Of a stretch of DNA of 64,000 nt, positions 50,477 to 59,285 are shown piece after piece (position 1 is the first letter of the stretch; every line of letters begins with the position of its first letter). The position numbers and the translations under genes were made by a program. The stretch comes from LMUY01 sp965276785 (GTDB lineage: Bacteria; Pseudomonadota; Alphaproteobacteria; Acetobacterales; Acetobacteraceae), in assembly GCA_965276785.1 (NCBI GenBank), contig OZ255629.1:496001-560000 (forward strand). The letters run 5' to 3'. The notes under the pieces were generated by a model. The model was not told the DNA's origin. It saw only the letters and a program-made list of their open reading frames with translations, and searched no databases.

Positions 50477-51292
50477 ATGGAGGACAGTTTCGCCCGCCGC
50501 ATCGTCACCACCATCGTCGGCTGGGGCGTGGCGCTCGCGCTGTTCTTCCCGATCCTCTGGATGGCGCTGACCAGCTTCAAGAGCGAACGCGAGGCGGTGA
50601 CGGTGAGCTTCGCGTTTGCCCCCACCCTCGAATCCTACCGCGACGTGTTGGCACGGGCGAACTACTTCGGCTTTGCCTGGAACAGCGTCGCCATCGCGGT
50701 CGGCGCCACCGTGCTCGCTTTGCTGCTGGCCATCCCGGCCGCCTACGCCATGGCGTTCCACCCAACCCAGCGCACCCGCGGCACGCTCCTGTGGATGCTA
50801 TCGACCAAGATGCTGCCGCCAGTTGGCGTGCTGGTGCCGATCTACCTGCTGTATCGCAACGCCGGGCTGCTCGACACCCGCACCGGGCTGATCGTGATGG
50901 ACACGCTCAGCAACCTGCCCATCGTCGTGTGGATGCTGTTCACCTTCTACAAGGAAGTGCCGAACGAGATCCTGGAGGCCGGCCGGATGGACGGCGCGCG
51001 CACTGGCGGCGAGGTGTGGCACTTGCTGTTGCCGCTCACCATGCCCGGCGTCGCCTCCACCGCGCTGCTGTCGATCATCCTGTGCTGGAACGAGGCGTTC
51101 TGGAGCCTTAATCTCACCTCGTCGCAGGCCGCACCACTCACCGCGTTCATCGCCTCGTTCTCGTCGCCGGAAGGCCTGTTTTTCGCCAAGCTCTCCGCCG
51201 CCTCCACCATGGCGGTGGCGCCCATCGTGCTGTTCGGCTGGTTCAGCCAGCGGCAGTTGGTGCGGGGGCTAACCTTCGGCGCGGTGAAATAG
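50477..51292 (+). CDS. Polyol ABC transporter permease 2
   Basis: 271 aa. Six predicted helices; the EAA loop contains EVPNEILEAGRMDGARTGGE followed by VWHLLLPLTMPGVASTALLS, the conserved coupling helix for the ATPase. Resembles SmoG/MtlG permeases. Ends 10 bp before the ATPase gene. Inner membrane, pairs with permease 1. Confidence 0.91.
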   Translation: MEDSFARRIVTTIVGWGVALALFFPILWMALTSFKSEREAVTVSFAFAPTLESYRDVLARANYFGFAWNSVAIAVGATVLALLLAIPAAYAMAFHPTQRTRGTLLWMLSTKMLPPVGVLVPIYLLYRNAGLLDTRTGLIVMDTLSNLPIVVWMLFTFYKEVPNEILEAGRMDGARTGGEVWHLLLPLTMPGVASTALLSIILCWNEAFWSLNLTSSQAAPLTAFIASFSSPEGLFFAKLSAASTMAVAPIVLFGWFSQRQLVRGLTFGAVK

Positions 51293-51302
51293 GAGCATCC
51301 TC

Positions 51303-52403
51303 ATGGCAACGTTGACCCTGCGCAACCTGCGCAAAGCCTATGGCCCGGTCGAGGTGATCAAGGGCGTCGATCTCGACATCGCCGACCGCGAATTCGTGGT
51401 GTTTGTGGGCCCGTCGGGCTGCGGCAAGTCCACCCTGCTGCGCATGATCGCGGGCTTGGAGGCGATCACCGCGGGCGAGCTGCAGATCGACGGCCGCCGG
51501 GTGAACGAGACCCGGCCGGCCGATCGCGGGCTGGCGATGGTGTTTCAGTCCTACGCGCTGTATCCGCATATGACGGTGCGCGACAACATGGGGTTCGCGC
51601 TGCGCCTGGCGGGGGTGGCGAAGGAGGAGCGCAACCGCAAGGTGGCGGAAGCCGCACGAATCCTGCAGCTCGACCCCTATCTGGACCGGCGGCCGAAGGA
51701 CCTCTCGGGCGGGCAGCGGCAGCGCGTGGCGATTGGCCGCGCCATCGTGCGCCAACCGAAGGTGTTCCTGTTCGACGAGCCGCTCTCCAACCTTGACGCC
51801 GCGTTGCGCGGCCAGACCCGCATCGAGTTGCTTCGGCTGCACGAGGACCTGAAGGCCACCATGATCTACGTCACCCACGACCAAGTGGAGGCAATGACCA
51901 TGGCCGACAAGATCGTGGTGCTGCAGGCCGGCCGGGTGGAGCAGGTGGGCTCGCCGCTGGAACTGTATCACGAACCGGCCAACCTGTTTGTCGCCGGGTT
52001 CATCGGCTCGCCTCGGATGAACCTGCTGCCGGGCACCGTGGCGGAGGCGGATGGCAGCGACGTGGTGGTGGCGCTGCGCTCCGGCGCCCGCGTCGCTGTG
52101 CCGGCCGCGGGGGGCGCTCGGCCAGGCGAGGCCGTGACCCTGGGCATCCGCCCCGAGGCGCTGCGGCATGACCCCGCGGGCGTGATTGCCGGCGATGTCC
52201 GCCTGGTGGAGCGGCTGGGCGGGCTGACCTTGCTGCATGTCTCGGGCGAGGGCGGCGACGCGCTCACCGTGCAGACGGACGGCAGCGACCCGACCAAGCC
52301 GCATAGCCAGGTGCGGTTCGCGGTGGACAGCTCCGCCTGCCACGTGTTCGATGCCGACGGCCGGGCCATTCGCCGCGTGGTGCAGCACACGCTCGCCGCG
52401 TAA
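51303..52403 (+). CDS. Polyol ABC transporter ATPase (MalK/SmoK family)
   Basis: 366 aa. Walker A VGPSGCGKSTLLRM, Q-loop VFQSYALYPHMTVRDN, signature LSGGQRQRVAIGRAIVR, Walker B VFLFDEPLSNLDAALR, H-loop YVTHDQVEAMTMADKI. The C-terminal ~120 residues form the OB-type regulatory domain of the MalK subfamily (SPRMNLLPGTVAEADG). It drives import through the two permeases. The stop overlaps the xylB start (TAATG). Confidence 0.95.
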   Translation: MATLTLRNLRKAYGPVEVIKGVDLDIADREFVVFVGPSGCGKSTLLRMIAGLEAITAGELQIDGRRVNETRPADRGLAMVFQSYALYPHMTVRDNMGFALRLAGVAKEERNRKVAEAARILQLDPYLDRRPKDLSGGQRQRVAIGRAIVRQPKVFLFDEPLSNLDAALRGQTRIELLRLHEDLKATMIYVTHDQVEAMTMADKIVVLQAGRVEQVGSPLELYHEPANLFVAGFIGSPRMNLLPGTVAEADGSDVVVALRSGARVAVPAAGGARPGEAVTLGIRPEALRHDPAGVIAGDVRLVERLGGLTLLHVSGEGGDALTVQTDGSDPTKPHSQVRFAVDSSACHVFDADGRAIRRVVQHTLAA

Positions 52404-53860
52404 TGTTCCTCGGCCTTGACTTCGGCACCTCCGGCGTCAAGGCGCTGCTGGTGGATGGCGGCGAGCGGGTCGTCGGCAGCGCCACTGCGCCGCTGACCGT
52501 GAGCCGCCCGGCGCCGGGCCACAGCGAGCAGGACCCGGCGGCTTGGTGGCAGGCCATGCTGCAGGCGGTCGGCACGCTGCAGCAGGCGCACCCGGCCGAA
52601 CTGGCGGCAACCCGCGGCATCGGCCTGTCCGGCCAGCAGCATGGCGCCGTGTTGCTGGATGCGGCCGGCCAGGTGCTGCGCCCGGCCATTCTGTGGAACG
52701 ACGTGCGCGCCGCCGCCGAGTGCACCGCGCTCGAGGCAGCCGTTCCCGGCCTGCGGCATATCGCGGGCAGCATCGCCATGCCGGGCTTCACCGCGCCCAA
52801 GCTGCTCTGGGTGCGCCGGCACGAGCCGGAGATATTCGCCCGCACCCGCACCGTGCTGCTGCCCAAAGCCTATATCCGCTTGCGTCTCACCGGCGAGTTG
52901 ATCGAGGACATGTCGGACGCATCCGGCACGCTGTGGCTGGACGTGGGCGCGCGGGATTGGTCGGATGCAGCGTTGGCCGCCACCGGGCTGTCCCGCGCCG
53001 CCATGCCGCGCTTGGTGGAGGGCAGCGCTCCGGCGGGGCGGTTGCGCGGGGAACTGGCGGCCGAATGGGGCATGGCGGCGGCGCCGATTCTGGCAGGCGG
53101 AGCGGGGGACAATGCAGCGGGCGCGATCGGGCTGGCCGCCATTCGGCCCGGCGACGCGTTCGTGTCGCTCGGCACGTCCGGCGTGTTGTTCGCGACCACC
53201 GACCGCTACCGGCCCTATCCGCAAGGCGCGGTGCACGCCTTCTGCCATGCCATCCCCGGCACCTGGCACCAAATGGGCGTGACGCTGTCCGCCGCCGCCG
53301 CGCTCACTTGGTGGTCGGGCGTCACGGGCGCCAGCGAGGCGGCACTGCTGACCGAGCTCGGCATGCCGGGCGCACCCAGCCCGGCGCTGTTTCTGCCCTA
53401 TCTCGGCGGCGAGCGCACCCCGCACAACGACGGCACCTTGCGCGCTGGCTTCCTCGGCCTGTCGCACGATACCGGACGGGCGGCACTCACCCAGGCCGTG
53501 CTGGAAGGCGTGGCGTTCTCCTTACGGGACTGCCTCGACGCGCTGGCCGCCTCTGGCACGCGGATAGAAATGGCGGACGTGATTGGCGGCGGCTCGCGCT
53601 CGAGCACCTGGATTGCGATTTTGGCTTCGGTGCTGGGGATGCCGCTCCGCCCCTTGGCTGCGGGCGAGCATGGCGGCGCCCTGGGCGCGGCGCGGCTAGC
53701 CCGCATGGCGGTGACGGGCGAGACGCCCGAGGCGGTATGTGCGCCGCCCGCGCGAGAAGCCGCCGTGCCGCCGCGCCCGGACTGGATTGAGGCTTATGCC
53801 GCCCGCCTGGCGCACTACCGCGCCGTGCACGCAAGCGGCATCCTGCGGCGCCGCGCCTGA
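52403..53860 (+). CDS. xylB: Xylulokinase
   Basis: 485 aa. FGGY-family kinase: MFLGLDFGTSGVKALLVDGG at the N-terminus, SGQQHGAVLLD, LWNDVRAAAE, catalytic Asp in GGAGDNAAGAIGLAAI (~residue 234), SLGTSGVLFA, and the C-terminal ADVIGGGSRSSTWIAILAS. It phosphorylates D-xylulose to feed the pentose phosphate pathway. Overlapping the ABC ATPase stop, it is part of the polyol operon and links the dehydrogenase product to central metabolism. Confidence 0.94.
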   Translation: MFLGLDFGTSGVKALLVDGGERVVGSATAPLTVSRPAPGHSEQDPAAWWQAMLQAVGTLQQAHPAELAATRGIGLSGQQHGAVLLDAAGQVLRPAILWNDVRAAAECTALEAAVPGLRHIAGSIAMPGFTAPKLLWVRRHEPEIFARTRTVLLPKAYIRLRLTGELIEDMSDASGTLWLDVGARDWSDAALAATGLSRAAMPRLVEGSAPAGRLRGELAAEWGMAAAPILAGGAGDNAAGAIGLAAIRPGDAFVSLGTSGVLFATTDRYRPYPQGAVHAFCHAIPGTWHQMGVTLSAAAALTWWSGVTGASEAALLTELGMPGAPSPALFLPYLGGERTPHNDGTLRAGFLGLSHDTGRAALTQAVLEGVAFSLRDCLDALAASGTRIEMADVIGGGSRSSTWIAILASVLGMPLRPLAAGEHGGALGAARLARMAVTGETPEAVCAPPAREAAVPPRPDWIEAYAARLAHYRAVHASGILRRRA

Positions 53861-53935
53861 TCGACTGCGGCTCCACACCGTCCGCTTGGGATCTCTGACG
53901 GCTTCGCGAATCGAAAAGGCTGCTAATCGCGCATC

Positions 53936-54568
53936 ATGCCTGATTTTACCCTGGAAGCCGCCCATGGCGGCCGCGTCGCGGGTGTCGACGAGGTGGGCCG
54001 GGGTCCGCTCGCCGGCCCGGTGATGGCGGCGGCGGTGGTGTTCCCTCGCGGCGTGCCGCGCAAGCTGCGCCCGTTGCTGAACGACTCCAAGGCGCTCACT
54101 GCCGAGCAGCGCGAGCGGGCCTATGCCGCCTTGCGCGCGTCCGGAGCCGAGATCGCCATGGGTGCCGCTTCGGTGGCCGAAATCTCCCGCATCAACATCC
54201 TTCGCGCCGCCCTGCTGGCGATGGCCCGCGCCGTCTCCCGCCTACCGACCCCGCCCGATCTGGCGTTGGTGGACGGCAACCAGCCCCCCGCGCTCGCTTG
54301 CCCGGTGCGCTGCGTGACCGGCGGGGATGCCACCTGCTTCTCCATCGCGGCGGCCTCCATCGTGGCCAAGGTGGTGCGGGACCGGGCGATGGCGCGGCTG
54401 GCGCTGCGTTTTCCGCATTACGGCTGGGCCAGCAATGCGGGTTATGCCACTCCGCCGCATCGGGCGGCGCTGGCCCTGCACGGCCCCTGCCGCCACCACC
54501 GCCCCACCTTCGGCAGCGTGCGGCTGCAACTGGCCGAGCTGGACCTCGCGACCGTCCTGGTAGATTGA
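53936..54568 (+). CDS. rnhB: Ribonuclease HII
   Basis: 210 aa. The RNase HII signature GVDEVGRGPLAGPVMAAAVV contains the catalytic DE (residues ~18-19); further acidic sites are in LALVDGNQPP and IVAKVVRDRAM. It removes ribonucleotides from DNA-RNA hybrids. It is followed by the ccrM gene 55 bp downstream, an arrangement conserved in alphaproteobacteria. Confidence 0.95.
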   Translation: MPDFTLEAAHGGRVAGVDEVGRGPLAGPVMAAAVVFPRGVPRKLRPLLNDSKALTAEQRERAYAALRASGAEIAMGAASVAEISRINILRAALLAMARAVSRLPTPPDLALVDGNQPPALACPVRCVTGGDATCFSIAAASIVAKVVRDRAMARLALRFPHYGWASNAGYATPPHRAALALHGPCRHHRPTFGSVRLQLAELDLATVLVD

Positions 54569-54590
54569 CGCGGCTTGCGGGCCCTCGGCA

Positions 54591-54618
54591 GAGTCCCGCG
54601 CCTAGCAACGAAGGACTC
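54591..54618. promoter_or_regulatory. Two GANTC sites in the ccrM leader
   Basis: GAGTC (54591-54595) and GACTC (54614-54618) lie in the 55-bp gap before the ccrM start. GANTC is the recognition sequence of CcrM itself, and such sites in the ccrM promoter of Caulobacter respond to methylation state. Two sites in this short gap fit autoregulation, though the sites alone do not prove it. Confidence 0.45.
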
Positions 54619-54623
54619 GATGC

Positions 54624-55700
54624 GTGGAAGTCGTCCGCGAACTGCCGCTGGACCAGGTGTTGCGCGGAGACTGCCTACGTCTGATGGCCATGCTGCCGCC
54701 GGCCTCGGTGCACTGCGTGTTCGCCGACCCGCCGTATAACTTACAGCTCCGCGGCGAGTTGCGCCGTCCGGACGACAGCCTGGTGGACGGGGTGGACGAC
54801 GACTGGGACCAGTTCGAGGGTTTCGCGGAGTATGACGCCTTCACCCGGGCATGGCTGGAGGAATGCCGCCGCCTGCTGCGCAAGGACGGCACGCTCTGGG
54901 TGATCGGCGCCTACCACAACATCTTCCGCATCGGCGCCATCCTGCAGGACTTGGGCTTCTGGATTCTGAACGACGTGGTCTGGCGCAAGTCCAACCCGAT
55001 GCCGAACTTCCGCGGCCGCCGCTTTACCAACGCGCACGAGACGCTGATCTGGGCGGCGCGCGGGCGCGACAGCCGCTACAAGTTCAACTACCAGGCGATG
55101 AAGGCGCTGAACGACGACGTGCAGATGCGCAGCGACTGGCTGCTGCCGCTGTGCACCGGGCCGGAACGGCTGCGCAACCAGCATGGGCTGAAACTGCACC
55201 CGACGCAGAAGCCGGAGGCGCTGCTGCACCGGGTGCTGCTGGCCTCAACCGCGCCGGACGACATCGTGCTGGACCCCTTTCTCGGCACGGGGACGACGGC
55301 GGTGGTGGCCAAGCGGCTCGGGCGCCATTTCATCGGCATCGAGCGGCACCCGGCCTATGCCGAGGCTGCCATCGGCCGGGTGCTGCGGGAGCGCGCGGCG
55401 CCGCTGGTGGGGCTCGCCACGGCGCCCTCTCGCCGCGACACGCCGCGGATTTCGTTTGGCAGCTTCGTGGAGCGGGGCGTGGTGCCGCCGGGCACCGAGT
55501 TGCGCGACCGCACCCGCCGCGCCACCGCCACGGTCAACGCCGACGGCACGCTCACCAGCGGGACGCATCAGGGCTCGATCCACAAGGTGGGTGCCGCGGT
55601 GCAAAACGCCCCGTCATGCAATGGCTGGATGTTCTGGTACATCGAGCGGGACGGCGGTTGGGTGCCGATTGACGTGCTGCGGCAGCCAGTTTTCCCCTAA
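54624..55700 (+). CDS. ccrM: Adenine-specific DNA methyltransferase CcrM (GANTC)
   Basis: 358 aa from a GTG start. Beta-group N6-adenine methyltransferase: catalytic DPPYNLQLRG (residues ~33-42) before the SAM site LDPFLGTGTTAVVAKRLGRH. It has the ~80-residue C-terminal extension of CcrM (FGSFVERGVVPPGTELRDRT, then NGWMFWYIERDGGWVPIDVL) needed for DNA recognition. It methylates GANTC during the alphaproteobacterial cell cycle. The downstream IclR gene converges on it. Confidence 0.95.
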   Translation: MEVVRELPLDQVLRGDCLRLMAMLPPASVHCVFADPPYNLQLRGELRRPDDSLVDGVDDDWDQFEGFAEYDAFTRAWLEECRRLLRKDGTLWVIGAYHNIFRIGAILQDLGFWILNDVVWRKSNPMPNFRGRRFTNAHETLIWAARGRDSRYKFNYQAMKALNDDVQMRSDWLLPLCTGPERLRNQHGLKLHPTQKPEALLHRVLLASTAPDDIVLDPFLGTGTTAVVAKRLGRHFIGIERHPAYAEAAIGRVLRERAAPLVGLATAPSRRDTPRISFGSFVERGVVPPGTELRDRTRRATATVNADGTLTSGTHQGSIHKVGAAVQNAPSCNGWMFWYIERDGGWVPIDVLRQPVFP

Positions 55701-55704
55701 AGCC

Positions 55705-56487
55705 TCAACCCGCTCCCAAATCGGCGGAGATCGCCCGGGCGGCCGCCATGACCAGCTCGGCCAGTGGCGCCATCCGGTCGTCCACGATCCGCGCCATCGG
55801 CCCGGACGCGGACACCGCCGCCACCACGTCGCCGGTCTCGTCGAACACCGGGGCGGCGATGCAACGCAGCCCCACCGCGTGTTCCTCGTCGTCCACTGCG
55901 TAGCCGGCGGCGCGGGCGCGCTGCAGGTCGGTGCGCAGGACAGTCGGCGTGATGATGGTCTTCACCGTCAGCCGCGGCATGCCTTGCTGCTGCAGGACCT
56001 TGCCCAGCGACTTGTCCGACATTGCGGACAGGATCGCCTTGCCCACTGCCGAGCAATGCAGCGGCACCCGCGAGCCCGGCCGGGCGAAGGCGCGCATCAT
56101 CTGGCGGCATTCCACCTGCGCCAGGTAGACCGCCCGGCCGTCGTCCTCCACGGCCAGGTTCACCGTCTCGCCGCCATCCTCCATCAGGTGGCGCATATGC
56201 GGGCGGGCCAAAGCCACCAGGCTGCGGGTCTTGGTGAAGGCGGCGCCGGTGACGAAGGCCTGCACCCCGACCGACCAGAGCCGGCCCTCCGGGTCAAAGC
56301 GGACGTAACGCTCCCCCTCCAGCGTGGTCAGCAGGCGGTGGGCGGTGGAGGACGGCAGGCCCACCTGCTGCGCGAGTTCGGTGAGGCTGGCGCCGCCATC
56401 GGGTGCTTCGCCGATCCGGTTCAGCAAGGCCAGCGCCCGCACCAGCGACTGCACTGTGTCGCCCGCCGGCGCCGGTTTGGCCTTCAT
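55705..56487 (-). CDS. IclR family transcriptional regulator
   Basis: 260 aa from the ATG at 56487 (MKAKPAPAGDTVQSLVRALA). A winged-helix N-terminal HTH (ASLTELAQQVGLPSSTAHRL) is followed by the IclR effector-binding domain (residues ~85-255). It is divergent from gcl, so it most likely regulates the glyoxylate/glycolate operon in response to glyoxylate or a related ligand, like AllR in E. coli. The 143-bp divergent region would hold its operator. The open frame upstream has no conserved sequence. Confidence 0.92.
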   Translation of the reverse strand: MKAKPAPAGDTVQSLVRALALLNRIGEAPDGGASLTELAQQVGLPSSTAHRLLTTLEGERYVRFDPEGRLWSVGVQAFVTGAAFTKTRSLVALARPHMRHLMEDGGETVNLAVEDDGRAVYLAQVECRQMMRAFARPGSRVPLHCSAVGKAILSAMSDKSLGKVLQQQGMPRLTVKTIITPTVLRTDLQRARAAGYAVDDEEHAVGLRCIAAPVFDETGDVVAAVSASGPMARIVDDRMAPLAELVMAAARAISADLGAG

Positions 56488-56534
56488 GCCCTCTGCTCCG
56501 CCATGGACGCCGTTAACAGGTTGATAGCACGAAT

Positions 56535-56577
56535 GAATTCCATTGTCTTTCCAGCATACGGGATGTTTTCCCATTGC
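56535..56577. promoter_or_regulatory. Candidate IclR operator region between the IclR gene and gcl
   Basis: The intergenic region has AATGAATTCCATT (arms AATG/CATT) and GGGATGTTTTCCC (arms GGGA/TCCC), imperfect AT-centred palindromes of the kind IclR proteins bind. They lie between the divergent IclR gene and gcl. Weak evidence; the positions are approximate and no site consensus is established here. Confidence 0.3.
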
Positions 56578-56630
56578 CGCGCCAAACCCGCCATAGTGTT
56601 GCCAACGAGACAAGCGTTGGGAGAAACACA

Positions 56631-58466
56631 ATGGCAAAAATGAAAGCCGTGGATGCAGCGGTCCTGGTGCTGGAGCGCGAAGGCATCTCGGTCGCGTTCG
56701 GGGTGCCCGGCGCCGCCATCAACCCGTTCTACGCCGCGCTCCGCCGCCATGGCGCCATCCGCCACATCCTCGCCCGCCATGTCGAGGGTGCCTCGCACAT
56801 GGCCGACGGCTACACCCGCGCCAAGCCGGGCAATATCGGCCTGTGCATCGGCACCTCCGGGCCCGCCGGGACGGACATGATCACCGGCCTCTACACCGCC
56901 CAGGCGGATTCGGTGCCGATCCTGTGCATCACCGGCCAGGCGCCGCGCGCCAAGCTCTACAAGGAGGACTTCCAGGCCGTCGACATCGAGACCATCGCCA
57001 AGGCCGTCACCAAGTGGGCGGTGTGCGTGCGCGAGCCCGCCTTGGTGCCGCAGGTGTTCCAGCAGGCGTTCCACCTGATGCGTTCCGGCCGCCCCGGCCC
57101 GGTGCATATCGACCTGCCGGTGGACGTGCAGACGGCCGAGATCGAGTTCGACATCGACAGCTACGAGCCCTTGCCGGTCTACCGGCCCGCCGCATCCCGC
57201 AAGCAGGCCGAGCGCGCGCTGGCGATGCTGAACGCGGCCGCGCGCCCGCTGATCGTGGCCGGCGGCGGCATCATCAACGCCGACGCCAGCGAGCTGCTGG
57301 TCGAGTTCGCCGAGCTCACCGGCGTGCCCGTGATCCCGACCCTGATGGGCTGGGGCTGCATTCCTGACGACCACGACCTGATGGCGGGCATGGTCGGGCT
57401 GCAGACCAGCCACCGCTACGGCAACGCGACTTTCCTGGAATCAGATTTCGTGTTCGGTATCGGCAATCGCTGGGCCAACCGGCACACCGGGTCGGTCGAG
57501 GTCTACACCAAGGGACGGACCTTCATCCATGTCGACATCGAGCCGATGCAGATCGGCCGGGTGTTCGGCCCGGACCTCGGCATCGTCTCGGACGCCGGGG
57601 CGGCGTTGCGCATGTTCATCGCAGTGGCGCGCGAGATGCAGGCGGCCGGCACGCTGCCCGACCGCCGCCAGTGGGCCGGCGCCTGCCTGCACCGCAAGCA
57701 GAACATGCTGCGCAAGACGCATTTCGACCAGGTGCCGCTCAAGCCGCAGCGCGTCTATCAGGAGATGAACGAGATCCTGGACCGCGAGACCTGCTACGTC
57801 AGCACCATCGGCCTGTCGCAGATCGCCGGCGCGCAGTTCCTGCACGTCTACCAGCCGCGCAACTGGATCAACTGCGGCCAAGCCGGCCCGCTCGGCTGGA
57901 CCCTTCCCGCCGCCCTCGGCGTGCGGGCCGCGGACCCGGACCGCAAGATCGTGGCACTCTCGGGGGACTACGACTTCCAGTTCATGCTGGAGGAACTCGC
58001 GGTCGGCGCGCAGCACAAGCTGCCGTACCTGCATGTGGTGGTGAACAACTCCTATCTCGGCCTGATCCGCCAGGCGCAGCGCGGCTTCCAGATGGACTTC
58101 GAGGTCAGCCTGGCGTTCGACAACATCAACACCGCGCCCGGCGGCGACGCCGTCGCGGGCTACGGCGTGGACCACGTCGCGGTGGCGGAGGGGCTCGGCT
58201 GCAAGGCGATCCGGGTGAAGAGTCCCAACGAGTTCAAGGACGCCTTTGCCCGCGCCCAGGCGCTGATGGAGCAGCACCAGGTGCCGGTGGTGCTGGAGTT
58301 CATCCTGGAGCGGGTGACCAATATCGCCATGGGCACCGAAGTGGACAGCGTGAACGAGTTCGAGGACATCCTCTGCCTCGACCCGTCCTTGTCGATCCGC
58401 AAGAGCCAGGACATGGCCCCGGCGGACCCGCCCGCCCGCACGCTGGAACCGACTGCCGCGCGTTAA
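56631..58466 (+). CDS. gcl: Glyoxylate carboligase
   Basis: 611 aa from the ATG at 56631 (MAKMKAVDAAVLVLEREG). TPP enzyme with HVEGASHMADGYTRAKPGNI, where Val replaces the usual catalytic Glu of TPP enzymes, a hallmark of Gcl. FAD/nucleotide-binding domain follows, then TPP-binding SGDYDFQFMLEELAVGAQHK and VNNSYLGLIRQAQRG. It joins two glyoxylates into tartronate semialdehyde and CO2. The first gene of the glyoxylate operon, followed 24 bp later by hyi. Confidence 0.96.
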   Translation: MAKMKAVDAAVLVLEREGISVAFGVPGAAINPFYAALRRHGAIRHILARHVEGASHMADGYTRAKPGNIGLCIGTSGPAGTDMITGLYTAQADSVPILCITGQAPRAKLYKEDFQAVDIETIAKAVTKWAVCVREPALVPQVFQQAFHLMRSGRPGPVHIDLPVDVQTAEIEFDIDSYEPLPVYRPAASRKQAERALAMLNAAARPLIVAGGGIINADASELLVEFAELTGVPVIPTLMGWGCIPDDHDLMAGMVGLQTSHRYGNATFLESDFVFGIGNRWANRHTGSVEVYTKGRTFIHVDIEPMQIGRVFGPDLGIVSDAGAALRMFIAVAREMQAAGTLPDRRQWAGACLHRKQNMLRKTHFDQVPLKPQRVYQEMNEILDRETCYVSTIGLSQIAGAQFLHVYQPRNWINCGQAGPLGWTLPAALGVRAADPDRKIVALSGDYDFQFMLEELAVGAQHKLPYLHVVVNNSYLGLIRQAQRGFQMDFEVSLAFDNINTAPGGDAVAGYGVDHVAVAEGLGCKAIRVKSPNEFKDAFARAQALMEQHQVPVVLEFILERVTNIAMGTEVDSVNEFEDILCLDPSLSIRKSQDMAPADPPARTLEPTAAR

Positions 58467-58490
58467 TCGTGCTCGCAAGAGGAGGCATTC

Positions 58491-59285
58491 ATGCCCAAAT
58501 TTGCTGCTAACCTGACCATGCTGTTCACCGAACGGCCGTTCCTGGACCGCTTTGCCGCCGCGGCCGACGCCGGCTTCGAGGCGGTGGAGTTCTTGCTGCC
58601 GTACGATTTCCCCAAGCACGAGATTATGCACGCGGTGCAGTCGAACGGCTTGCAGGTGATTTTGCACAACCTGCCGTGTGGCAACTGGGCGGGTGGGGAT
58701 CGCGGGATCGGCTGCTTGCCGAACCGGATGGCGGAGTTCCGCGCCGGCGTGGCCCGCGCCATCGACTACGCCCAGGAACTCGGCTGCCCCCGGTTGAACT
58801 GCCTGGCCGGCATCCTCCCCGCCGGCACCGACCCGGCGGACGCCCATGCCACGCTGGTGGAGAACCTACGCTTCGCCGCCAGCGAACTGCACCGCGCCGG
58901 GCTGCAACTGGTGTTGGAGCCGGTGAACACCCGCGACATCCCGGGCTTCTTCGTCACCCGCACCAAGCAGGCCATCGCGATCCTGAACGAGGTGGGCGCG
59001 CCCAACCTCAGCCTGCAATACGACATCTACCACGCGCAGGTGATGGAGGGGGACATCGTCCGCACCATGGAGGCGAATTGGAGCCGCATCGGCCACATCC
59101 AGTTGGCCGACAACCCGGGGCGGGGCGAGCCGGGGACGGGGGAGCTCAACTTCCCCTTCCTGTTCGACCGCATCGACGCGTTGGGCTACGACGGCTGGAT
59201 CGGCTGCGAATACAAGCCCACCGACGCCGGGCTGGCCTGGTTCGCGCCGTTCCAAAGCAAGACCAAGAGGGAGACGGCATCGTGA
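58491..59285 (+). CDS. hyi: Hydroxypyruvate isomerase
   Basis: 264 aa, with AGAGGAGG upstream. AP endonuclease 2/xylose isomerase-like TIM barrel: MPKFAANLTMLFTERPFLDR, LEPVNTRDIPGFF (catalytic Glu), LQYDIYHAQVMEGDIVRTM and a C-terminal IGCEYKPTDAGLAW. It interconverts hydroxypyruvate and tartronate semialdehyde. The stop overlaps the glxR start (GTGA). Confidence 0.95.
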   Translation: MPKFAANLTMLFTERPFLDRFAAAADAGFEAVEFLLPYDFPKHEIMHAVQSNGLQVILHNLPCGNWAGGDRGIGCLPNRMAEFRAGVARAIDYAQELGCPRLNCLAGILPAGTDPADAHATLVENLRFAASELHRAGLQLVLEPVNTRDIPGFFVTRTKQAIAILNEVGAPNLSLQYDIYHAQVMEGDIVRTMEANWSRIGHIQLADNPGRGEPGTGELNFPFLFDRIDALGYDGWIGCEYKPTDAGLAWFAPFQSKTKRETAS

